The notes: a model not told the origin generated them from the sequence alone. DNA of 64,000 bases from Blastocatellia bacterium AA13 (GCA_003222245.1 QHVH01000001.1:186001-250000); one strand, 5' to 3'; numbered from the stretch's first letter, positions 43,749-52,818 are shown. Numbers and translations: made by a program.

Positions 43749-45941
43749 ATGAAGCGCCGTGAATTCATAGTACTAACCGGAGTCGGAGCGGCCAGCACGA
43801 CCTTGCTTTCCGGGTGCGGCAATCCCGAAAACGCTCTCATTCCCGCCCTGATTCCTGACGACACTTACACACCAGGAATCGATTACTGGAAGGCAAGCAC
43901 GTGCGCGCTCTGCTCGGCGGGATGCGGTATCCTGGTTCGCACTCGAGAGCGAGCTGCCAACAAGATCGAAGGAAATCCACTACATCCGGTCAACAAGGGC
44001 GCCTTGTGCGCTCGTGGTCAAGCGGGTCTTCAGGTTTTGTATAACCCAGATCGAGTCAAGGGGCCTATGAAGAGGTCCGGCGAGCGAGGCTCAGGCCAGT
44101 TCGAATCGATATCGTGGGACGAGGCCGCCAAGATTCTAGTTGATCGGCTCGCCGATATTCGAGCCAAGAATGGTCAGGCCTCTGTTGCCTTCTCATTGGG
44201 AAATACTTCTAACGTGAATCGCATCGCCGCCGAACACTTTATGTCCTCGTTCGGATCAGAACGCTTTATTAGTGCACCCGTGTCCAGCGATCACGACGAC
44301 CTTTTATTCAACGGAACAGGCCAGCGAGCCGTTTTCGATATAGCCAACGCGACATACTTGCTCTCTTTTGGAGCGCGGTTCCTGGAGACGTGGCAATCAC
44401 CCGTCATGTACTCCCTGGCCTACGGCGAATTCAGACGCGGTAAGAATCGCAGGCGCGGCAAGTTTGTGATGATCGAACCGCGAATGTCCACGACAGCCGC
44501 TAATGCAGACGAATGGCTGCCTGCGGCAATTGGAACCGAGGGCCTCCTTGCGCTGGCGATCGCTCAGGTTATTATTCGGGAAAAATTGACTCCCAACCCG
44601 GTGTCTCCGAATGTCGCAAACGGAACACTCGATGAATTCGCGCCTGAAAAAACAGAGGCGGACATTAATCTCCCGGCCGAGAAGATTGTCCGAATAGCGC
44701 GAGAGTTTGCAGCCTCCGAGCGGCCCCTTGCGATCGCCGGAGGAGCCGCCGCGCTCGGCGACGGAGAGAGCATCCGGGCAGTCCACTTTCTCAATAAACT
44801 GGTTGGGAATCTCAACATGCCGGGCGGCGTTTTTGAAGTCGAGCAGTTTGATCCGCTGGCGAAGCTTGGAACAGGCAAGCCGATCAAATGGGCTCCGCTA
44901 TCGGAGAAGGACGGTTATGAAGGCGGAGGCAGCGCGCTCTTGATTCACGGAATGAATCCGGTTTTTCATTCTCCGCAAATGACGGATAGGATCAATGCGT
45001 TTCAATTCATCGTCAGCTTCTCGCCTTTCATTGACGAAACAACCCAGCTTGCCGATCTGATTCTACCCGATCACAGTTATCTCGAAAGCTGGGATATTCA
45101 AGCCGCGACCGCCCATCACACGGTATGGCACGCCGATTTGCGGGCGCTGCAACCAACGCCGACACCTTATGCCGCGATAGCAAGTCCAGCCATATCTCCT
45201 GAATTTGATACTAAGCAGACCGCCGACGTGTTGATTGACGTTAGCCGGCAGCTTGGCCAGCCGCTTCCGTTCGAATCTTCCGAGGAGTGCGTAAGGAAAG
45301 CGGTGTCGGAAGTTCGGCGGGCTTTTGGCCAGGCCGCGGAAATCTCGGACGAAGACTGGAAGAGCCTTCTCGAGAGCGGAGTTATGACCGGCGATTCGAA
45401 GCCTTCCGGTTCGACTTCGGGCTTAGAAAGCGCGAAAGCAGGAGATCAGCCGCTTGCAATAAGCACCGGAGAGCCTAAGCCGAGTAATGACGCTTATCCG
45501 TTTTTCGTGCTCGCCTATGAGCATGCAGCACTGGGCTACGGCGATCATGCGAACCTTCCCTGGCTTCAGGAGCTGCCTGATCCGCTTACGTCGGTGCTCT
45601 GGGGAAGCTGGGTAGAGATCAATCCAAAGACAGCTGCTTCGCTTCATATTGAGGACGGCGATCTGGTTGAAGTGAAAACAGCGGACGGCTCTTTGCGGCT
45701 TCCCGCCGTTCTGTTTCCCGCTATTCGGCCCGACGTTATCGCGATGCCTTATGGACAAGGGCACACGGCGTATGGCCAGTATGCGAAGGGCCGTGGAGTG
45801 AATCCGGCGACAATTGCCGGTCCATACTGGGACGCGAAAAAGAGATTTGGTGTTCGCGCGAGCGTCGCCAAGGCCGCGGGCGAGGCGAAACTGGTTCGAT
45901 TCGGAACCAGCTTGCCCGAGAAGATCGACACGCCGCGCTAG
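43749..45941 (+). CDS. Molybdopterin oxidoreductase-type subunit (ActB1/QrcB-like)
   Basis: The 730-residue protein begins with a Tat motif (RRxFI, 3-7) and a lipobox-like LLSGC with Cys23, so it is probably exported folded and lipid-anchored. The N-terminal 4Fe-4S cysteines of the DMSO reductase family are present (Cys52, Cys55, Cys59, Cys87), while ActB of Rhodothermus is described as lacking a cluster in this part. No Cys or Sec is visible at the usual metal-ligand position; the region reads SAPVSSDHDD near residue 177. The C-terminal molydop-binding domain (WVEINPKTAASLHIEDGDLVEV) is present. In a fused ActB the Fe-S part would follow; here it is a separate gene. Confidence 0.9.
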   Translation: MKRREFIVLTGVGAASTTLLSGCGNPENALIPALIPDDTYTPGIDYWKASTCALCSAGCGILVRTRERAANKIEGNPLHPVNKGALCARGQAGLQVLYNPDRVKGPMKRSGERGSGQFESISWDEAAKILVDRLADIRAKNGQASVAFSLGNTSNVNRIAAEHFMSSFGSERFISAPVSSDHDDLLFNGTGQRAVFDIANATYLLSFGARFLETWQSPVMYSLAYGEFRRGKNRRRGKFVMIEPRMSTTAANADEWLPAAIGTEGLLALAIAQVIIREKLTPNPVSPNVANGTLDEFAPEKTEADINLPAEKIVRIAREFAASERPLAIAGGAAALGDGESIRAVHFLNKLVGNLNMPGGVFEVEQFDPLAKLGTGKPIKWAPLSEKDGYEGGGSALLIHGMNPVFHSPQMTDRINAFQFIVSFSPFIDETTQLADLILPDHSYLESWDIQAATAHHTVWHADLRALQPTPTPYAAIASPAISPEFDTKQTADVLIDVSRQLGQPLPFESSEECVRKAVSEVRRAFGQAAEISDEDWKSLLESGVMTGDSKPSGSTSGLESAKAGDQPLAISTGEPKPSNDAYPFFVLAYEHAALGYGDHANLPWLQELPDPLTSVLWGSWVEINPKTAASLHIEDGDLVEVKTADGSLRLPAVLFPAIRPDVIAMPYGQGHTAYGQYAKGRGVNPATIAGPYWDAKKRFGVRASVAKAAGEAKLVRFGTSLPEKIDTPR

Positions 45942-45949
45942 GGAGCTAA

Positions 45950-46657
45950 ATGGAAGAAAAAGTCGAATCGAAAAAGCCGCAGTGGGCGATGGTCATCGAC
46001 CTCGACCGATGCACCGGATGTGAAGCATGCGTTGTCGCCTGCCATGCCGAGAATAATATTCGGATCGCAGGCGAAGGACCGGCCGCCGGCGGCAGATCCG
46101 TAAACTGGATCAGAGTCGAGCGATACTATGAGGGAGAGTATCCCGATATTCGAGTGAAGTTCATGCCGGTGATGTGCCAGCACTGCGAGGAAGCGCCTTG
46201 CGAGCCCGTTTGTCCGGTGTACGCGACATATCACACGGATGAAGGCTTGAATGGCCAGGTCTACAACCGCTGCGTGGGTACGCGCTATTGCGCAAACAAT
46301 TGCCCGTACACGGTGCGCTTCTTTAATTTTCTCGATCCTGTTTGGCCGGAACCGCTGTCGAAATCGCTGAATCCCGAAGTCTCCGTCCGCTATCGAGGGG
46401 TGATGGAGAAATGCACGTTCTGCATTCAGCGAATTCGAAAGGGTGAGGACAAGGCCAAGGATGAAGGCAGGGAGATCCGGGACGGTGATGTTAATCCGGC
46501 CTGCGTCCAGTCGTGCACGGCGCGCGCGATGACCTTCGGGAACATCGCCGATCCAACGAGCGAGGTGGCGCGACTTTCGAAGAGCGGCCGCGCCTCACGG
46601 CTTATGGAAGAACTCGGAACGAAGCCCAGAGTGACCTATTTGAGCCGGGGCGATTGA
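45950..46657 (+). CDS. Four-cluster iron-sulfur subunit (ActB2/PsrB-like)
   Basis: The 235-residue protein has four cysteine groups: CTGCEACVVAC (21-31), CQHCEEAPCEPVCP, CVGTRYCANNCPY and CTFCIQR with the later CVQSC, as in DmsB/PsrB/TtrB. These can hold four cubane clusters, one of which may be 3Fe-4S in ActB-type proteins. It links the Mo-type subunit with the NrfD quinol site. It starts eight bases after the preceding stop. No signal peptide: it probably travels with its Tat-bearing partner. Confidence 0.94.
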   Translation: MEEKVESKKPQWAMVIDLDRCTGCEACVVACHAENNIRIAGEGPAAGGRSVNWIRVERYYEGEYPDIRVKFMPVMCQHCEEAPCEPVCPVYATYHTDEGLNGQVYNRCVGTRYCANNCPYTVRFFNFLDPVWPEPLSKSLNPEVSVRYRGVMEKCTFCIQRIRKGEDKAKDEGREIRDGDVNPACVQSCTARAMTFGNIADPTSEVARLSKSGRASRLMEELGTKPRVTYLSRGD

Positions 46658-46831
46658 TATAGCTTGTCAGAGAGAATTGAGTAGTGTGAAGCGCCGATCT
46701 CTTCAGCCTTTGAAAAAAGGGCAGGAGAGCGGCTCACTGGAAATGATCAATTTCAGCCGAAGCGACAAAGTCAGCCGAAGAACTATTGGCGAACTCAGGT
46801 GATCGGCGATGTCTTTTCTGTTTGGTGAGTA

Positions 46832-48190
46832 ATGAGCAAAGAAGACGTATTGAAATCCAACATAAACTCCGACTTGCTTCGGCCCGTTTTCAAGACGGGC
46901 ATAGGCTGGTATATCACGGTCGCGATCAGCGGCTCATTGCTTCTTGCCGCGATGGGAGCGTTTGGGTACCAGCTATATAGCGGAATCGGAGTATGGGGCT
47001 TGAATCGGCCGGTGATGTGGGCCTTTGACATAACGAACTTCGTGTTCTGGATCGGCATCTCACACGCGGGCACGTTGATTTCCGCGATATTGAGGGTGAC
47101 CGGTGCAGAATGGCGACGGCCCGTAACGAGATGCGCGGAAGCTATCACCGTCTTCGCACTTATGATCGGCGCGATGTTTCCAATCGTCCATCTCGGACGG
47201 CCATATCTGTTTTACTGGCTTGCGCCCTATCCGAATTCTCGCGGGCTGTGGCCGAACTACCGCTCGCCGCTCTTGTGGGACTTTTTTGCGATCAACACCT
47301 ATCTGCTCGGCTCGCTGATCTATCTCTATTTACCGCTGATTCCCGATCTCGCCCTGGTGCGAGATAAGGCGAAAGGGCTTCGACATAAGATTTATTCGAT
47401 AGCCAGTCTTGGATGGCGAGGTACGCAAGTTCAATGGAGTAGGCTCGAGAAGGCTGTGGGCGTAATGGCCGTGATCATCATTCCGGTTGCGGTCAGCGTG
47501 CACACGATAGTCTCGTGGGACTTCGCGATGACCATTCGACCGATGTGGCATTCGACCATCTTTGGTCCGTACTTCGTGGCGGGAGCGATCTTTTCGGGTA
47601 TCGCCGCGCTGATAATGGCGATGGCGGTTATTCGAAAGGTATTCCATCTGGAGGCGTATCTGAAGCCGATTCACTTCAATAATCTCGGGCTCTTGCTGCT
47701 GACGATGAGTCTGCTCTGGTTCTACTTCACTTTTGCCGAATACCTTACCTCTTACTACGGTAACGAGCGCGTGGAGAAGGCGGTCTTTCAATCGAAGATA
47801 AGCGGAGCGTATGCGCCCCTATTCTGGGCGATGGTCGTGTGTTGCTTTGTCATACCGATGCCTATCCTGGCAATCAAGAAATTGCGTACCATCTCCGGTA
47901 CGGTAGCGGCATCGGCGCTGATCGTCGTCGGAATGTGGTTGGAACGTTTTCTGATCATCGTACCGACCCTTTCTCAACCGGCGCTTCCTTTTAATTGGGG
48001 AAGCTATCGGCCGACCTGGGTTGAAATCACGCTTACCGCCGGTACCTTCGGATACTTCGTACTGTTGTACGCGGTATTTACGAAGCTCTTCCCGATTGTT
48101 GCGGTTTGGGAGTTCAAGGAGGGGTTGACCCTAGCTGATCACGCGGGTAGCGTAGCCGAGCCTCAGCGCCTGGTGGCGCATGGCGACTAG
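46832..48190 (+). CDS. NrfD-type quinol-binding membrane subunit (ActC-like)
   Basis: The 452-residue protein has about ten hydrophobic segments and the NrfD/ActC landmarks: FWIGISHAGTLISAILR near residue 71, GRPYLFYWLAPYPN, SVHTIVSWDFAMTIRPMWHSTIFGPYFVAGAIFSG and TFAEYLTSYYGNE. It would bind quinol in the membrane and, in ACIII, may help in proton movement. The 174 bases between the Fe-S gene and this one contain no gene I can support. The full ACIII set has a second NrfD-like protein, ActF, which is absent downstream. Confidence 0.93.
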   Translation: MSKEDVLKSNINSDLLRPVFKTGIGWYITVAISGSLLLAAMGAFGYQLYSGIGVWGLNRPVMWAFDITNFVFWIGISHAGTLISAILRVTGAEWRRPVTRCAEAITVFALMIGAMFPIVHLGRPYLFYWLAPYPNSRGLWPNYRSPLLWDFFAINTYLLGSLIYLYLPLIPDLALVRDKAKGLRHKIYSIASLGWRGTQVQWSRLEKAVGVMAVIIIPVAVSVHTIVSWDFAMTIRPMWHSTIFGPYFVAGAIFSGIAALIMAMAVIRKVFHLEAYLKPIHFNNLGLLLLTMSLLWFYFTFAEYLTSYYGNERVEKAVFQSKISGAYAPLFWAMVVCCFVIPMPILAIKKLRTISGTVAASALIVVGMWLERFLIIVPTLSQPALPFNWGSYRPTWVEITLTAGTFGYFVLLYAVFTKLFPIVAVWEFKEGLTLADHAGSVAEPQRLVAHGD

Positions 48191-48219
48191 CACACCCGGA
48201 AAATGTATAGAGGTGTTTC

Positions 48220-48702
48220 GTGCCAAATAGAGTTCACGCGATCTTTGATTCCGTCCCGAAAGCGCTCGCCGCGCAGGCTGAATTGCTGCGCGAAGGCTTC
48301 GAGCGCAAGGCAATCACCTTGTTATCGAATGAACCGATCCATCAGAGCGAAGAGGCCGGCGGAAGCCGAAGCCACATCGGTTCGTTTGCAATCTTGGGCG
48401 GAATTCTCGGAGCAACATCCGCGGTGTTGCTGACGGTGATCACGACCAAGCGGGTTGGCGTGGTAACGGGTGGAATGCCGATCGTATCGCCGTGGGCGTT
48501 CGGAATAATAGCGTTCGAGCTGACCATGTTGGGCGCGATACTCTTCTCGCTGGCCTGTATGCTCTATGAGTCGGGCCTGGGTAGGCGCGGCGCTCTCAAG
48601 AACTACGATAGTTCGGTTTCCGAGGGTAAAATCGTTATCTTTGCGGACTGTTCCAGCGATCTTCTTGTCGAAAAGGCCGAAAGGGTACTTGGCAAGGGAT
48701 GA
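48220..48702 (+). CDS. ActD-like protein (DUF3341)
   Basis: The 160-residue protein has a soluble ferredoxin-like N-terminal part (HAIFDSVPKALAAQAELLREGFERKAITLLSNEPIHQ) and two transmembrane helices (about 46-68 and 82-108) with the DUF3341 pattern LGGILGATSAVLLT...GGMPIVSPWAFGIIAFELTMLGAIL, followed by a C-terminal cytoplasmic part. This is the ActD subunit of alternative complex III and is the best marker that the operon is ACIII-like rather than Psr- or Qrc-like. The start is a GTG with AGAGGTG upstream. Confidence 0.93.
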   Translation: MPNRVHAIFDSVPKALAAQAELLREGFERKAITLLSNEPIHQSEEAGGSRSHIGSFAILGGILGATSAVLLTVITTKRVGVVTGGMPIVSPWAFGIIAFELTMLGAILFSLACMLYESGLGRRGALKNYDSSVSEGKIVIFADCSSDLLVEKAERVLGKG

Positions 48703-48755
48703 TGCATGCTACGCAGTTGTAGGTTTGAAAATTCTTTATGAGGAGGCTGGGTTTT

Positions 48756-49127
48756 ATGTCGAGGGTAAAGACCTTCAAAATTGCGGCGGCGTCGGCATTC
48801 GCGGCGCTGACGCTGGGAGTAATGAGTAATGGCGCGCCGGCGGTCGATCGTGAGGTTTCGCTTGCGGTGGCCGACGGCAACAGCGTGTTTGGGGCAAAAT
48901 GCGCGCTGTGTCATGGCAAAGACGGTCACGGTCTTCCGAGCTGGCGCGCAAAGGGCCAGCCTGATTTTACAGAGGCTCAATGGCAAAGCGGCCGTACGGA
49001 CGCGCAGATCGTCGAGACGATAAAAAACGGCAAGGGGAAGAACATGCCATCTTTCCGGGGCAAGTTGTCGGACGAAGAAGTCAACGCAGTCGTAGGCAAG
49101 GTTCGATCATTCGGCAAGAAGAAGTAA
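48756..49127 (+). CDS. Monoheme cytochrome c (ActE-like)
   Basis: From the ATG at 48756 the protein has 123 residues, with an N-terminal signal (about 1-28) and one heme c site CALCH (49-53). GKNMPSFRG near 95-103 provides the axial methionine in the usual C-terminal position of class I cytochromes. GAGGAGG nine bases before this ATG decides the start; the upstream in-frame ATG at 48738 is itself part of the ribosome site region. It is the last gene of the respiratory operon and is followed by a very strong terminator. Confidence 0.93.
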   Translation: MSRVKTFKIAAASAFAALTLGVMSNGAPAVDREVSLAVADGNSVFGAKCALCHGKDGHGLPSWRAKGQPDFTEAQWQSGRTDAQIVETIKNGKGKNMPSFRGKLSDEEVNAVVGKVRSFGKKK

Positions 49128-49152
49128 GCTGAATTCAACGATCATAAAATGC

Positions 49153-49194
49153 ATCCGGGCCGCGGAATAAAATTCCGCGGCCCGGATTTCTTTT
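49153..49194 (+). terminator. Intrinsic terminator of the respiratory operon
   Basis: ATCCGGGCCGCGGAAT (49153-49168) and ATTCCGCGGCCCGGAT (49172-49187) form a perfect 16-pair GC-rich stem with an AAA loop, followed by TTCTTTT. It lies 26 bases after the stop of the cytochrome gene. A further ten-base inverted repeat (AGTCCAGGAT at 49226-49235 and ATCCTGGACT at 49264-49273) lies beyond. Confidence 0.92.
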
Positions 49195-49332
49195 GAGAAC
49201 TGCCGTGACGCTCAGAATCCCAATGAGTCCAGGATGAATCGTCAAGTTGACCTCCCGAAGTCTATCCTGGACTGCTGGAACAAACTCAAAAATCGAACGC
49301 CATCTTCGAGCCGTCTTTTTCTCAAGTCTCAC

Positions 49333-49392
49333 TAAAAGCAAATAAGCTTCACAGCGGCGGAGCCCAACGGTTGCCGCTGTGAAGCTTATTTG
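49333..49392 (-). terminator. Intrinsic terminator of the cytochrome/monooxygenase-like gene
   Basis: On the minus strand a 20-pair perfect stem (arms 49392-49373 and 49358-49339, for example GCCGCTGTGAAGCTTATTTG) with a 14-base loop ends in TTATTTGCTTTTAG, 17 bases after the stop codon at 49409. Confidence 0.85.
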
Positions 49393-49408
49393 TCGTTATT
49401 CGGTTCGG

Positions 49409-50704
49409 TTATTTCTTATTGCTGGCGATCCCACCTTTGACTTGAAGCTCTAGCTTCTCGCCTTCGGATAGATAGTAGAGATATCCATCCATCATTTCGT
49501 CTTCAACCCGATCACCCCAATGAACCAGTTTATTCGGATCGGGATTAAGGCGGTTCTTGCTGGTGTTGTCCCAGGTCGCCACATATTCCGCGACGGTTCC
49601 CTTGGGCACTTTAATCGGGCGAGCAAGTTGATAAACCTCTTGCCAGTTGGGATCGAAGCGAGGTACTTCGAAGGCCGTCTCTACGCGGTTGTCAGGATAA
49701 TGCAGGCGGAGCTGGAATGACTTTCCGCGTAAGTGCAGATGGCAAGTAAAGCCTGTAATGATTGCATCTTCTGGAACTTTCCTTTGCTCCACTACCTGGT
49801 GATCCGCCGCACCCGGAGGAATATCGAGCGTCTTGGTTCCTCCGTAAAGCGTTCGCGCTTGTTTCTCAATCACGCCATCGGCCAGATGTACGCCAAGTAG
49901 TGTTTGATCCGTAAGCGGAACCGCGGTCGGCGCGTAGTGAACCTGCATTGCAAGACGAGAGCCTTTGGGAATAAGGGCCGCTACTCCGGCTGGATAAATA
50001 AGCGGCGAACAACCCGGCTCCCACGCCACATAGAAGGTAGCCCCCAACTTTACCGGATCAAATACGTCGTCGACGCGACCGGCCGGTAGGTTGGCCTCAG
50101 ACGCAGGCAGCATGTAGACGTTTACGTGATGAACGGCTTGAACATTTCCGGGTTTTACCTCGACTCCCCTGATCCAGGTATCCTCAGCAAAGACATGACT
50201 CAAAACAAAGAAAGCATAGTCATCTTTCCGCTCCGGCTTTACCAGAAAAGGGCTTGGCATGCTCAACTCAATATTGGGCTTACCAGCCGTCCAATCATCC
50301 TTCCACACTCTTGGAGCCGGCATATCAGAGGCGCGACCCATCGGGCCGTTGGCATCGACCCATTTGGATATGGTTGCTACTTCTTCGGGTGAAAGGCGCG
50401 GATCGCCGATGAAATAACCTTGCGGTCCGCTCGCATGAAACGGCGGCATCTTATGCTCCAGGATCGCTTCGCGAATTGCCGCAGCCCACGGCCTTACGTC
50501 CTTGTAAGTTTCCAGCGGCATTGGAGCGATGCCTCCGTCGTGATGGCAGCGCGTGCAATGCTGTTGAAGGATGGGTGCGACATCCTTGCAAAAGGTAACA
50601 TTTTTACTTGTTCTACCGCGATCGTCTCCTTGCACGGATGCCGCGGGTAAAAACGCGGCAACAGCTAAGGGACACAAGATCGCAACGAAGATGAGTCTCT
50701 TCAT
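49409..50704 (-). CDS. Cytochrome c fused to copper type II monooxygenase-like domain
   Basis: The 431-residue secreted protein has a signal peptide (1-26), a heme c site CTRCH (50-54) in a short Planctomycete-type cytochrome segment (to about 120), and a region resembling peptidylglycine alpha-hydroxylating monooxygenase. The copper ligands have counterparts: His192-His193 (AVHHVNVY), His256 (MQVHYA), His322 and His324 (CHLHLRG) and a Met at 404 or 405 (DEMMDGY). Such enzymes hydroxylate aliphatic carbons with copper and an electron donor; here the fused heme could supply electrons. AGAGGAGG before the ATG at 50704 decides the start. Confidence 0.85.
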   Translation of the reverse strand: MKRLIFVAILCPLAVAAFLPAASVQGDDRGRTSKNVTFCKDVAPILQQHCTRCHHDGGIAPMPLETYKDVRPWAAAIREAILEHKMPPFHASGPQGYFIGDPRLSPEEVATISKWVDANGPMGRASDMPAPRVWKDDWTAGKPNIELSMPSPFLVKPERKDDYAFFVLSHVFAEDTWIRGVEVKPGNVQAVHHVNVYMLPASEANLPAGRVDDVFDPVKLGATFYVAWEPGCSPLIYPAGVAALIPKGSRLAMQVHYAPTAVPLTDQTLLGVHLADGVIEKQARTLYGGTKTLDIPPGAADHQVVEQRKVPEDAIITGFTCHLHLRGKSFQLRLHYPDNRVETAFEVPRFDPNWQEVYQLARPIKVPKGTVAEYVATWDNTSKNRLNPDPNKLVHWGDRVEDEMMDGYLYYLSEGEKLELQVKGGIASNKK

Positions 50705-51201
50705 TATTCCTCCTCTAGAACTAAGGCGCCGAAGCAACCACATTGAAGTGGGGGTCAGCCCGGCGTCCCAGGAAAGACATTCATTCCTGAACTGCGTCAC
50801 AATTGGTATCGAACGGGCGCGCCAGCCGCTAGGGTTTTGAAATCGGCTCCCGCCTCACTAGATGACCTTAGAGGTCGGAGCTGTTCCCACCCTCTGCTTG
50901 AAACTCGCAGTCAACTGCGAACCCGAACTGCTACCCTTGGATCTTTTTGCTAGACTTCGTTAATTCTGTGCCTGCTTGACCACGTGGATCCCCTCCACCC
51001 ACTGCCCTTTGCAAGCATAAGTAACTGTATTATAAGACCGCCATGAGGAACGCTGGATTCTATATCGAATCCTTCGTAAAAGCAACTACATTCTCCAATT
51101 TTTTGGGGTAGTTGTAATTGCTGAAAAACCACGATTTGAGGGCGGACAGCGTGCCTTAACATGTGCATTCGTGACACAGGTGGTGCTCCTCTTAAATTCT
51201 G
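50705..51201. other. Intergenic region, no supported gene
   Basis: About 500 bases between the monooxygenase-like gene and the OppF-type gene, both on the minus strand. A 75-codon minus-strand frame at 50950-51177 has no ribosome site and is not called. I see no clear promoter, terminator or repeat in it. Confidence 0.5.
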
Positions 51202-52176
51202 TTACGCGGACGCGAAGCATGCCACATAATGCCCGGGACTGACCTGTATAAGTTCAGGCTCTTCCCGCGAGCATCGCGGCTCTGAAATTGGACAACGAGG
51301 TAAAAAGCGACAGCCGGTCTTCGTATCGGACCGATCAGGCACTTTGTCCCTCTTGATGTGCTTTTGTCCCGGAATCGGCGTCGGCACAGCCGCCAACAGC
51401 GCCTGCGTATAGGGGTGAAGCGCCTTCTGGAAAATCTCGGCCGCGGTTGCCGCCTCGACCAGCCTACCCCGATACATAATTGCGACTCGATTAGCTAAAT
51501 GCTGGACTACGGGGAGCCCATGGGAAATGAATAGATAGGTAAGACCCAGCTCCTCCTGAAGTTCCTGTAGGAGGTTGATCACCTGGGCCTGAACGGACAC
51601 ATCCAGCGCGGAGACGGGCTCGTCACAGACTATGAACTTGGGCGATAAGGCCAGTGCTCTGGCAATCCCGATTCGCTGCCGCTGACCTCCGGAGAATTCA
51701 TGTGGATAACGGATCCCGTGTTCGGGCTTAAGGCCAACCTTCAACAGGAGCTGATTGACTGTTTCCTCGCGCTCTTTTCGTTTGCCGCGGCGATGAACGA
51801 TCAGCGGCTCCTCAATGATGTCCCTGACCTTCATCCTTGGATCGAGCGAAGAATAAGGGTCCTGAAAAATTATCTGCATGTGGCCGCGCTGGCGGCGCAA
51901 ATCTTCTCGCCCAAACGACAGCAGATCTTTTCCATCGAACCTGACCTGTCCAGCGGTAGGTTCGATCAGCCGTAGGATACAGCGGCCGGTCGTGGATTTC
52001 CCGCAGCCGGATTCGCCGACCAGCCCGAAGGTCTCACGATGCTTGATTGAAAAACTGACGCCGTCGATCGCTTTAACCGCCTCGGCTCGTGGTCGCAAGA
52101 TACCCTGGCCTGTTGAGAAATATTTCTTCAGTCCGGTGACTTCTACCAGACTCGCATTTTCAGGTTGCTGACTCAT
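51202..52176 (-). CDS. Oligopeptide/dipeptide ABC transporter ATP-binding protein (OppF/DppF-like)
   Basis: The 324-residue ATPase has Walker [10 protein letters not shown] (about 54-62), [22 protein letters not shown] (the Q-loop of the Opp family), signature [15 protein letters not shown] and Walker [14 protein letters not shown], and ends with the oligopeptide-type extension GCRFLPRCP. It normally works with OppD and the OppBC permeases, none of which are nearby, so it is an orphan or serves a distant transporter. The H-loop region reads [10 protein letters not shown] where SHDLAVVRHL is usual; the His is kept. It follows pyrE with 27 bases between. Confidence 0.93.
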   Translation of the reverse strand: MSQQPENASLVEVTGLKKYFSTGQGILRPRAEAVKAIDGVSFSIKHRETFGLVGESGCGKSTTGRCILRLIEPTAGQVRFDGKDLLSFGREDLRRQRGHMQIIFQDPYSSLDPRMKVRDIIEEPLIVHRRGKRKEREETVNQLLLKVGLKPEHGIRYPHEFSGGQRQRIGIARALALSPKFIVCDEPVSALDVSVQAQVINLLQELQEELGLTYLFISHGLPVVQHLANRVAIMYRGRLVEAATAAEIFQKALHPYTQALLAAVPTPIPGQKHIKRDKVPDRSDTKTGCRFLPRCPISEPRCSREEPELIQVSPGHYVACFASA

Positions 52177-52203
52177 GTCACCCCTTCAAACCTTGTACCA
52201 GCG

Positions 52204-52818
52204 CTAAGACGGGTCAATCTTCAAGTTTTTTCGACTACCGGGTTTGACGGCCGGCAGGCCTTGTTTGCAAAGCGGACACTGATCCGAACTATAGGCGGGC
52301 ACGCTCAGGCTCAAAAGCGATACGCGGCGGACCCCCACATCCGCTTTTCCGCCGCTTCTATCGACTATAGAACCTGCTCCAACAACGGTCGCCCCCGCTT
52401 CAACCGCCGCCTGAATCGTCTCCCGGGTTGAGCCGCCGGTGGTGACGACGTCCTCTACTATCAAGACTCGTTCTCCATCTCTAACCGTGAATCCGCGCCG
52501 TAGCGTCATGGCGCCCGCTTCTCGCTCGGTAAAGAGAGCTCGGATTCCCAAAGCGCGGGCGACTTCGTGCGCCACTATAATGCCGCCGATCGCCGGCGCT
52601 ATTACAGATTCAACGTGCTCAGCTTTGAACGAGGAAGCCAGCTCTTGCCCCAGTCGTTCGGCCAGTTTGGGATACTGAAGGACGAGAGCGCATTGCAGAT
52701 AGCTTTCGCTATGCAGACCGGACGTGAGAACGAAATGGCCGTTGAGCAGCGCGCCCGTTTCTTTAAATAATTCTCTAATTCCTTCAGACGGTTTGTGTAT
52801 TTCTTCGAGATCTTCCAT
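52204..52818 (-). CDS. pyrE: Orotate phosphoribosyltransferase
   Basis: The 204-residue enzyme makes OMP from orotate and PRPP in pyrimidine synthesis. The PRPP-binding motif VLIVEDVVTTGGST is at 118-131, the catalytic lysine/arginine loop is replaced by the related FTEREAGAMTLRRGF (97-111), and PAIGGIIVAHEVA (75-87) is typical. The C-terminal CPLCKQGLPAVKPGSR is found in a subgroup of PyrE proteins that I know from thermophilic and deep-branching bacteria. No other pyrimidine gene is in the window. Confidence 0.94.
   Translation of the reverse strand: MEDLEEIHKPSEGIRELFKETGALLNGHFVLTSGLHSESYLQCALVLQYPKLAERLGQELASSFKAEHVESVIAPAIGGIIVAHEVARALGIRALFTEREAGAMTLRRGFTVRDGERVLIVEDVVTTGGSTRETIQAAVEAGATVVGAGSIVDRSGGKADVGVRRVSLLSLSVPAYSSDQCPLCKQGLPAVKPGSRKNLKIDPS

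Noticed and set aside
43749-45941. Calling the operon a formate dehydrogenase or polysulfide reductase
   Set aside because: The presence of ActD (DUF3341), a pentaheme cytochrome and a monoheme cytochrome, and the absence of Cys or Sec at the metal site, point to the ACIII/Qrc group instead.
46658-46831. Tiny GTG frame (about 38 codons) between the Fe-S and NrfD genes
   Set aside because: No ribosome site and no family resemblance; the gap is short enough to be a simple intercistronic region.
50950-51177. Minus-strand 75-codon frame in the gap before the monooxygenase-like gene
   Set aside because: No ribosome site, no hydrophobic or conserved pattern; composition looks non-coding.
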